A DNA stretch of 12,114 bases from Planctomycetes bacterium UBA4800 (lineage in GTDB: Bacteria > Planctomycetota > UBA8108 > UBA8890 > UBA8898): positions 1-12,114 of the forward strand of contig DHGK01000086.1 in the NCBI GenBank assembly GCA_002402755.1. The letters are read 5' to 3'. Made by a program: the position numbers and the translations under genes. Positions 6,506 to 12,114 of the stretch are shown here, piece after piece. The notes under the pieces were generated by a model, which saw only the letters and a list, made by a program, of their open reading frames with translations, had not been told where the DNA came from and ran no database searches. Every line of letters starts with the position of its first letter. The first letter of the stretch is position 1.

Positions 6506-7765
6506 TCAGAGCCGCAGAAACGCATCGAAAAGCTCCGCCTCGGCCGTCCGGGACCATCGCCCCGCCTTCAGCTCGGCGGCCGTGCCGCCGTCGAACCGCG
6601 CACGTGACGGCAGATCCGCAAGCAGCGTCAGCGGCAGGTCCGGAAGCTGCGGATACAGCACGATCTTGTTGGTGATCGTCCCCTCGGCAACGGCCCTGAG
6701 GCCCTTGTCGGCCTCGCGCATGCCGACCACCGCCGCCGCCGATGCGTCGGTGTCGAGCTCTCCGCGCTCGGCCTTCGCGAGCACCCGCTGCATGTCGAGG
6801 AGGCGCGACCCCGTGTTGCCCGTCACGGTGTGCTGATCGTAGTGGATGTCGCCGAGATTCACGGGGCCCGTGCCTCGCTTGAGCCCGGCGAACACGTTCA
6901 GGACGCCGTAGCGGCCCACATACCTGCGGCAGTCCACCACGACCTGCGGCACCGGGGCGCAGGCGACGCAGTAGTCGACGCCGTTCGGGGCGACCGCCCG
7001 CATCTCATTGTCGAACGCGGGCGACGTCGGGTCAAGCAGGACGAGCGCGACGCCCGCATCGCGGGCGATGTCCTCCAGACGCCGCCCGACCGCATCGAGC
7101 CGTTCGCGGCTCGGCTCGGAGATGATCAGATGGCGCAGCGCCGGCAGCGCGCCCGCGCGTTTCATCGCGAGGGCCCGCAAGACGTGCATCTGGCCCATCG
7201 GCCCGCCCCCGCCCATGACCCAGAAGGTCTCGTCGGCCGGGAGGATCTCGCAGCGCGCGTAGGACGCCTCGATGCACGCCCACGGCTCGACGAGCGACGC
7301 CGTCGAGTACCCGATGTCGCCCTCGACCGGAATCAGGTACTCCTGGACGCGGCGGTCGAAGACCCCGTACTGCAGCATGCCGCCCCACACCGCGTAGCCG
7401 ACCGCGGTGTTGTACTTGTACAGGTCCGCCTGGACGATGTACCGCCCGTGGAGCCGCATCGACGGCAGGGCCTTCGGCCCGACCTCGATCAGCGCGATCG
7501 AGATCTCGTGGCCGAGGACGACCTTGTCCTTGGCCATGTCGTAGCCCGCCAGGCGCGGGTGCTCGGGGCCCGCGGCGACGACCTTGGTGTCCGAGAAGCA
7601 CAGCGAGTTGCTGTCCACGCGGAAGGCGACGTCCTCCGGGCCGGGCTTCGGGCGCGGCAGCTCGGCCAGGCGCAGGCTCTCGAACCCGCGGCCCGAGAGC
7701 TGCCACGCGAGCGTCGTCCCGGGGAATTCGTAGTCGAAGGCGCGGTAGCGTTCGAACGAGCTCAT
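6506..7765 (-). CDS. Zinc-type medium-chain dehydrogenase, SorE-like (sugar-phosphate reductase)
   Basis: 419-residue member of the medium-chain dehydrogenase/reductase family. Likely catalytic zinc ligands are Cys56 (SLCFSD), His86-Glu87 (LGHE) and Glu160 (LVEPWAC). The NAD(P)-binding loop is VMGGGGPMG (183-191). The four-cysteine structural zinc lobe of classical alcohol dehydrogenases is absent. The overall plan (long extension, WGGMLQYG at 127-134, C-terminal TITNKIVLYP at 363-372) resembles L-sorbose-1-phosphate reductases, which interconvert ketose and hexitol phosphates. The ATG at 7765 overlaps the previous stop as TGATG, and GGAG lies eight bases upstream, so the gene is translationally coupled to the aldolase-SDR. 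A SorE-type enzyme next to a SorD-like SDR domain suggests two sequential polyol/ketose steps. The precise substrate cannot be read from the sequence. Confidence 0.8.
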   Translation of the reverse strand: MSSFERYRAFDYEFPGTTLAWQLSGRGFESLRLAELPRPKPGPEDVAFRVDSNSLCFSDTKVVAAGPEHPRLAGYDMAKDKVVLGHEISIALIEVGPKALPSMRLHGRYIVQADLYKYNTAVGYAVWGGMLQYGVFDRRVQEYLIPVEGDIGYSTASLVEPWACIEASYARCEILPADETFWVMGGGGPMGQMHVLRALAMKRAGALPALRHLIISEPSRERLDAVGRRLEDIARDAGVALVLLDPTSPAFDNEMRAVAPNGVDYCVACAPVPQVVVDCRRYVGRYGVLNVFAGLKRGTGPVNLGDIHYDQHTVTGNTGSRLLDMQRVLAKAERGELDTDASAAAVVGMREADKGLRAVAEGTITNKIVLYPQLPDLPLTLLADLPSRARFDGGTAAELKAGRWSRTAEAELFDAFLRL

Positions 7766-9753
7766 CAGCGCATCTCCTGGCCGCCGGTCACGTTGTAGGC
7801 CTGGCCGGTCTCGTACTCCTGCTCCATGATGTAGAAGATCGTCCTGAGCACATCGGGCACGGTGCAGCCGCGGCCCATCGGAATCTGCCGCTCGTAGATC
7901 CTGCGGACCTCCTCGCGCGGCGCATTGTCGTACTTGGCGCGGTACTGGTCGAAGAGCCCGCCGGGCGCCGACCACAGCGGCAGGTCGAAGAAGTTGCCGG
8001 GGCAGATCGCGTTCACCTTGATGCCGTCCTCGATGAGGTCCAGCGCGATGCTCTCGACCAGGCCCACGCCGCCGAACTTCGCGGCCGCGTAGGCCGAGTT
8101 GTACTTGCTGCCCTTCTTGCCGGTCTTGGAGTTGATCTGGATGATGTCGCCGGCGCGGTTCCAGCGCATGACCTCGGCCGCCGCCTTCGCGCTCACGAAC
8201 ACGCCGACCAGGTTGACGTCGATGATCCTGCGCCACGCCTCCGCGGGGAACTCCGTGATCTTGAAGGCCCGCAGGATTCCGGCGTTGGCGATCATGAGGT
8301 CCAGGCCGCCGAAGGCGCGCACGGTCGCGCGCACGGCCGCCCGCATGGAATTCTCGTCGGTCACGTCGGCGGGCACGCCGATCGCGCGCCGCGCGCCGGC
8401 GCGGCCGCGCAGCTCCTCGGCCGTGCGGCGGGCGCCCTCGGCGTTGGCATCGCAGATCGTCACGCACGCGCCCTCGGCGAGCAGGCCCTCGGCAATCTCC
8501 CGGCCGACGCCCTGCGCGCCGCCGGTCACGATGGCCGCGACGCCCTCGCAGCGCAACCGCCCCCGCTCCTTCTCCATGAGCTTGCGGCGGTAGGCCTCCA
8601 TCGACCAGCGCGCGATGTAGCCGTACTCGCGCCTCGTCATCACGCTCGCGCCGCCGAAGGCCGCCGCATACTCGCCGACCCGCAGGGCCTGGAGGAAGAG
8701 CTCTCGGACGGTCTCCGCATACTCCGCCGTGCGGCCGGCGCACGTCATGCCGAAGCCGGGAATGAGCACGATCTGCGGGTCCGCGCCGTGCGCCGCGCGG
8801 AAGCGGGCGATGCGATCACGGAGCGCCGCGTGCACCTTCGCCGCGCCCTTGTCCCAGGGGAGTTCGACGACGAGCGGCCTGACGCCGCAGTACACGAGCA
8901 GATCGGGATACAGCGGGCCGGCCGCGAGGATGGCCCGCGCCCTTTCGCCCGCGAGCGCGCGGTCAAGCAGCTTGTTCCGGCACGCGAACACGGCCTGGCG
9001 CCTGCCGGCGAGCGCGCCGCGCACGGTCGGCACGATGATGCTCTCCCACGTCTCCCAGTCGCCGGGCGGCCGCAGCCGGGCGGCCGGACGCCCGAACGCC
9101 GCGGCCATGGCCCGCCGGCGCGCGGGCCGCGCAAGCTCGCGCCGGACGGCGGCGAACACGCGGTTCGTCACACGTTTGATCTCCGCAATGGAATCGCCGG
9201 CGGCGATCATGCCGTGCTTGGCAAGGAAGATCACCTTCGGCACGGCGCCACGGCAGGCGGCGATCTCCCGGGCCACCCGCCTGGCGAGCGGGAGCCCCGG
9301 ATCGTCGTACTCGATCCACAGGAACGGGGGCAGCCCCAGTCGCTCGGCCGCCTTCCGGCCCCCGGCCGCCGACGTCAGCGCCGCCCCGATCTCGGGATGG
9401 GTGTGCATCACGAACTTGTAGGGGATCGCGGCGTGCATGACCGCCTCGACCGACGGGCGGATGTCCGGCCGGGGCGGATCGATGCGCGCGTCGAGGAGCC
9501 GCTGCGCGATGTGCGCATCGGCGGCCTCGCGCGTGGAGCCCGGGATGCGCGCCGCGAGCAGCTCCCGCACCTTGGCAATGTCCAGGCGCAGCATGCCCTC
9601 GGGCGGCATCGCGCCCATGGCGTAGCCGCTCGCCTTGACCCACAGCTCGGTGCGGGTCTTGACCGACGAATTCCCCCCGCCCGCGATCACGATCGCGGGG
9701 TCGGCGCCCACCTCGCGGGAATAACGCCAGATCCGGCGCACGTCGCTCTGCAT
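7765..9753 (-). CDS. Class II aldolase fused to short-chain dehydrogenase
   Basis: Bifunctional cytoplasmic enzyme of 662 residues. The class II aldolase/adducin part covers about residues 5-210 with GGGNSS (25-30, phosphate-binding type), Glu103, metal-ligand histidines in MHTHPE (His117, His119) and KHG (His180). A second aldolase-like segment continues to about 395. The SDR domain covers 403-662: TGGAQGVG (410-417), NAG (490-492), Ser542, and Tyr555-xxx-Lys559. Length and layout match the RhaE/YuxG type of rhamnulose-1-phosphate aldolase/lactaldehyde dehydrogenase. However, the INSKTGKKGS and AAKFGGVGL motifs look closer to sorbitol-6-phosphate 2-dehydrogenase (SrlD/SorD). The ATG at 9753 was chosen because GGAGGA lies five bases upstream; an in-frame ATG 26 codons earlier has no such support and lies upstream of the predicted promoter. 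It is the first gene of the cluster. The substrate is probably a phosphorylated ketose but is not proven. Confidence 0.87.
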   Translation of the reverse strand: MQSDVRRIWRYSREVGADPAIVIAGGGNSSVKTRTELWVKASGYAMGAMPPEGMLRLDIAKVRELLAARIPGSTREAADAHIAQRLLDARIDPPRPDIRPSVEAVMHAAIPYKFVMHTHPEIGAALTSAAGGRKAAERLGLPPFLWIEYDDPGLPLARRVAREIAACRGAVPKVIFLAKHGMIAAGDSIAEIKRVTNRVFAAVRRELARPARRRAMAAAFGRPAARLRPPGDWETWESIIVPTVRGALAGRRQAVFACRNKLLDRALAGERARAILAAGPLYPDLLVYCGVRPLVVELPWDKGAAKVHAALRDRIARFRAAHGADPQIVLIPGFGMTCAGRTAEYAETVRELFLQALRVGEYAAAFGGASVMTRREYGYIARWSMEAYRRKLMEKERGRLRCEGVAAIVTGGAQGVGREIAEGLLAEGACVTICDANAEGARRTAEELRGRAGARRAIGVPADVTDENSMRAAVRATVRAFGGLDLMIANAGILRAFKITEFPAEAWRRIIDVNLVGVFVSAKAAAEVMRWNRAGDIIQINSKTGKKGSKYNSAYAAAKFGGVGLVESIALDLIEDGIKVNAICPGNFFDLPLWSAPGGLFDQYRAKYDNAPREEVRRIYERQIPMGRGCTVPDVLRTIFYIMEQEYETGQAYNVTGGQEMR

Positions 9754-9781
9754 GGCGGTCCTCCGGGCCTGAGAAAAAGCG

Positions 9782-9810
9782 AATGTACCCGCTCCCCGAG
9801 GGCGGGGCAA
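9782..9810 (-). promoter_or_regulatory. Candidate sigma70-type promoter for the aldolase-SDR cluster
   Basis: On the minus strand, TTGCCC (plus-strand GGGCAA, 9805-9810; four of six consensus) is followed by exactly 17 bases and then TACATT (plus-strand AATGTA, 9782-9787; four of six). Transcription starting about seven bases downstream would leave a leader of roughly 22 nt, with the GGAGGA ribosome-binding site correctly placed before ATG 9753. The short AT-rich run TTCGCTTTTTCTC lies at the expected start. This is the best promoter candidate in the window. Confidence 0.5.
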
Positions 9811-9824
9811 GAGCTGCGCGCCCG

Positions 9825-9857
9825 GGTGCATATCCGGTGCATGTCCGGTCCATGTCC
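9825..9857 (-). repeat. Three tandem 11-bp repeats, possible activator/operator sites
   Basis: On the plus strand the units are GGTGCATATCC, GGTGCATGTCC and GGTCCATGTCC, followed by a fourth partial GGT. Consecutive units differ by only one base. The 11-base period is about one helical turn, so bound proteins would lie on one DNA face. They sit about 15 bases upstream of the candidate -35 box, roughly -50 to -82 from the predicted start, a typical activator position. The regulator is not encoded in this window. Confidence 0.5.
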
Positions 9858-9985
9858 GGTAAACCCGTGCGCCGAGGCGTGCAATGAACGCGTCCGCTGC
9901 GTGATTGCGGCTCTGCCGGCGCGATGGCGCCCGGGGGCCATGGGTTCACCGAATATGCACGCGCCCGTCACGCGGGAGGACGCCG

Positions 9986-11989
9986 TCACTTCAGCCCGTG
10001 GACGATGTTGAACGGCGTGGCGCCGGCGACATCGGCGCGGTCGCGGAAGCGCCTGACGAGCGCGGCCGTGTCGCCCGCCGCGAAACGCGTGCCCGCCAGC
10101 ACGATTCTGAAATGGCGCACGCCGAGCCGCGCCAGCGGCTCGATCCTGGAGAAGATGCAGTACGGCCGCCGCGAGTAGACCGTCACCAGGTCATCGCGCT
10201 GGGTCACGTGGAAGAGCTCGTTCCGGCAGTCCTTCACATCGTAGCCGGACTTGGCCGCCGGCACCGCGCGGGACACGAAGAGCGGCACGTGGGAGAAGGC
10301 CACGACCTCGATGCGCGGCAGGAGCGAGGCCAGATCCTCGAGCGTCGCGGCGTCGCCCTCGAGCGGAAACACCATGCGCTCCGCGCCGCGCGCATGCAGG
10401 GCCGCCGCGGCCGCGCGGTTGTGGACGTAGAGAAACGGCCCGGTCTGAATGCGCGCGCCCGGGGGCACGAGGCCGAAGCCGCCCACGTTGTTGATCTCGA
10501 AGAGCTGCACGCCCCACTCGTGGAGCGTGCGCAGCTCGCGGCGCACCTTCTCCAGCCGCGGCGGCAGCGTCACGGGCGGCACCGCGACGCCGACCCTGGC
10601 CGGCAGCCTGGCGATCGCCGCCGGCGTGATCTCGTGCATCATGCGGTCCGTGAGCACGAGCATCACGCGGTCAACGCCCCGCGGCGCGGCGCGGGCCACG
10701 GCGAGATCATCGGTCTGCAGGGTGAGCGTCCCGTCGACGTCCGGATCGCACGGCACCGTCAGGCCGCGGATGACCGCGCGGGCCTTCACGGCCAGCGCCT
10801 GCGCCTTGCGCTGCCACGGCGGAGCGTTCGCATCCAGCCGCCGCGTGCCGCGGGACTCTCGCGCGACCACGAACAGGAGGTCGCCCCTCTCCGTGCCGCG
10901 GGGGACGTTCAGCATCACGCGCTGCCGGACGCCGGCGCTCCGGACCTCCCGCCCGCCGGCCCGGAGGCGCGTCACGCAGTATCCCGCGTCCGTCTCGTTC
11001 TCCGCCCCCTGCACCCTGAGCGTCTGCCCCACGGCCACGTCCGCCGCGAGCCGCACCTCCGCCTCTCCGCCGGCCACGCGCCCGACCCGGCCCGCGAACG
11101 TACCCGGGAAGCCCGGGACGTCCGGGCACACCAGGCTCGCCGCGGGCGCGTTTCCGAGGAATCCGCGCGTCACCGGCCGCGTCTTGACGGCCTTGAGCAT
11201 GGCGCCCGCGTTCGCATCCGTGCGGTCGCGGATCGCGCGATAGCCCGCGACCGCGGCGCGCACGTACGCGGCGCATTGCATGCGGCCTTCGATCACCCAG
11301 GCCGCCACGGGCAGGGACCGCAGGAGATCGGCGCCGAGCGCGCACGAGAGATCGGCCATGCTGAACGGGTAGCGATGCGCGCCCCGGACCAGGTAGGGCC
11401 GCCGGCACGCCTGCGTGCACCACCCGCGGTTGCCGCTCAGCCCGCCCAGGAAGCTGCTCGTCAGGCACAACCCGGACATCGAGTAGCACAGCGAGCCGTG
11501 CACGAAGAGCTCGAGCTCGACCGGGCTGTCGAGCGCGATCTCGCGCACCTCGAAGGCCGTGAGCTCGCGCGCGAGGGCCACCCGCGAGAATCCGAAGCGC
11601 GCGGCCTCGCGCACCCCTTCGATGTTGTGCACCGCGAGCTGCGTGCTCGCGTGCATCGTGAGGTCCGGACAGACCTCTTTGACCAGCGCGGCCGCGCCGA
11701 GGTCCTGGACGATGATGCCGTGGGCGCCCTGCGCGCCGATGGCGGCGACGCACTGCACAAGCGCAGGCAGCTCGCGCTCCTTGATCACGGTGTTGAGCGC
11801 CACGTACACCTTGACGTCCCGCTGGCGGCAGTACGCGACCGCGCGCGCCAGCTCGTCCATGGTGAAGTCCGCGCCCTGCCGGCGGGCCTTGCGCGTCTTG
11901 ATGCCCACGTACACCGCATCGGCGCCGGCCTCGACGGCCGCGATCAGGCGCTCGGCATCCTGCGCCGGAGCAAGTATCTCGGGTGTCAT
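9986..11989 (-). CDS. U32 family protein, RlhA/YhbU-like (putative tRNA/rRNA hydroxylase-type Fe-S protein)
   Basis: 667-residue protein of the peptidase U32 family. Members such as RlhA, TrhP and UbiU are Fe-S proteins needed for prephenate-dependent RNA or oxygen-independent quinone hydroxylation; proteolysis is not well supported for most. Residues 1-290 form the U32 TIM-barrel-like core: EILAPAQD (4-11), AGADAVYVG (21-29), the HGSLCYSMSGLCLTSS block (164-179) and GNRGWCTQACRRPY (186-199). Cys168, Cys175 and Cys191 are candidate cluster ligands, with Cys195, Cys216 or Cys239 as the fourth. IEGRMQ is at 233-238. Residues about 298-378 look like the small beta-barrel insert of long members, and 400-660 a second alpha/beta domain, so the length is close to RlhA. 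ATG 11989 has GAGG six bases upstream. No functional link to the downstream sugar genes is evident. Confidence 0.88.
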   Translation of the reverse strand: MTPEILAPAQDAERLIAAVEAGADAVYVGIKTRKARRQGADFTMDELARAVAYCRQRDVKVYVALNTVIKERELPALVQCVAAIGAQGAHGIIVQDLGAAALVKEVCPDLTMHASTQLAVHNIEGVREAARFGFSRVALARELTAFEVREIALDSPVELELFVHGSLCYSMSGLCLTSSFLGGLSGNRGWCTQACRRPYLVRGAHRYPFSMADLSCALGADLLRSLPVAAWVIEGRMQCAAYVRAAVAGYRAIRDRTDANAGAMLKAVKTRPVTRGFLGNAPAASLVCPDVPGFPGTFAGRVGRVAGGEAEVRLAADVAVGQTLRVQGAENETDAGYCVTRLRAGGREVRSAGVRQRVMLNVPRGTERGDLLFVVARESRGTRRLDANAPPWQRKAQALAVKARAVIRGLTVPCDPDVDGTLTLQTDDLAVARAAPRGVDRVMLVLTDRMMHEITPAAIARLPARVGVAVPPVTLPPRLEKVRRELRTLHEWGVQLFEINNVGGFGLVPPGARIQTGPFLYVHNRAAAAALHARGAERMVFPLEGDAATLEDLASLLPRIEVVAFSHVPLFVSRAVPAAKSGYDVKDCRNELFHVTQRDDLVTVYSRRPYCIFSRIEPLARLGVRHFRIVLAGTRFAAGDTAALVRRFRDRADVAGATPFNIVHGLK

Positions 11990-12114
11990 TCCGTACCTCG
12001 GTCCTTGACGCCGTCAGTCTACCAGAAGACCGCGGCGGGGGAAAGCGCCCGCGCCCCCTGGCGGCTTCGCGGCTCGCTCGTTTTCCATTCGCGCGGCTAC
12101 CCCTCGGATCCGGG
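11990..12114. other. Upstream region of the U32 gene, no gene seen
   Basis: 125 bases to the window edge. It includes the candidate extended -10 described separately and GC-rich sequence with G5 and C5 tracts at about 12038-12060. No coding region could be supported. Confidence 0.4.
12016..12024 (-). promoter_or_regulatory. Candidate extended -10 promoter for the U32 gene
   Basis: On the minus strand TGG-TAGACT (plus-strand AGTCTA 12016-12021 followed by CCA) fits an extended -10 element: TGn plus four of six matches to TATAAT. Only a poor -35 (TTCCCC, 17 bases further upstream) is visible. The predicted leader to ATG 11989 would be about 20 nt. Confidence 0.3.

Larger units (their letters stand above)
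9754..9985. other. Regulatory intergenic region upstream of the aldolase-SDR cluster
   Basis: 232 bases separate the U32 stop from the aldolase-SDR start. They contain the candidate promoter (9782-9810), three tandem 11-bp repeats (9825-9857), an inverted 8-bp copy of the repeat core (ATATGCAC at 9953-9960 against GTGCATAT at 9826-9833), and a near-palindrome at 9924-9941 (ATGGCGCCC / GGGGGCCAT, one mismatch). No convincing terminator for the U32 gene is visible. Confidence 0.55.

Noticed and set aside
9794..9807. Minus-strand stem CCCCG-CCCT-CGGGG as a terminator
   Set aside because: The stem is only five base pairs, the T-run is about 15 bases away instead of adjacent, and the sequence sits inside the spacer of the better-supported promoter.
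9825..9857. CRISPR-like or minisatellite array
   Set aside because: There are only three 11-bp units with no spacers and no cas genes. Operator sites are more plausible.
8788..10011. 407-codon plus-strand open frame across the aldolase-SDR and its promoter region
   Set aside because: It is antisense to a well-supported gene, its composition is biased and it has no ribosome-binding site or motif. Treated as a shadow frame.

Overview
This window looks like a high-GC bacterial genome fragment. Hand-counted 60-base blocks run at roughly 70-75% GC from about position 1020 onward. The organism was probably Gram-negative-like: one product carries an export signal, and the gene mix (a secreted VWA protein, a class II aldolase/SDR fusion, a GRP-family sugar permease with ribokinase, and a U32 protein) recalls Planctomycetota, Hydrogenedentota and similar metagenome-derived lineages. 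The phylum assignment is a guess. The leftmost ~1020 bases are different: about 45-58% GC in most counted blocks (one is 67%), with several dispersed-repeat-like palindromes. The change falls inside the ribokinase gene, so the left end may be a recombinant segment or an assembly chimera.

All eight recognisable genes are on the minus strand, so they are described from right to left. (1) A U32-family protein, RlhA/YhbU-like, at 9986-11989, has its own weak candidate promoter at about 12016-12024. (2) A 232-base gap follows. It holds a plausible sigma70-type promoter (TTGCCC, 17 bases, TACATT) and, upstream of it, three tandem 11-bp repeats that look like activator or operator sites. (3) Next is a tightly packed five-gene cluster: a class II aldolase fused to a short-chain dehydrogenase (7765-9753); a zinc-type medium-chain dehydrogenase resembling L-sorbose-1-phosphate reductase (6506-7765, sharing one base with the previous gene); an exported von Willebrand factor A protein (5070-6467); a thiolase-fold protein (3964-5061); and a FadB/FadJ-like protein (2348-3967, GTGA overlap with the thiolase). 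(4) A 132-base gap contains a perfect TTGACA box and a very GC-rich leader. (5) Last is a two-gene ribose-type cassette: a GRP/RbsU-like permease (1196-2215) and ribokinase (262-1179), followed by an intergenic region full of inverted repeats (1-261).

The aldolase-SDR and SorE-like genes suggest a route in which a sugar or sugar-phosphate is redox-interconverted between ketose and polyol and then cleaved. The permease and ribokinase would import and phosphorylate ribose or a similar sugar. The most unusual part is the translationally coupled thiolase/FadB-like pair. Both keep the fold signatures of a beta-oxidation complex, but by eye both have lost several normally invariant catalytic or cofactor residues. 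They sit behind an exported VWA protein in what otherwise looks like a carbohydrate operon. No CRISPR array, tRNA, rRNA, insertion sequence or integrase was seen.
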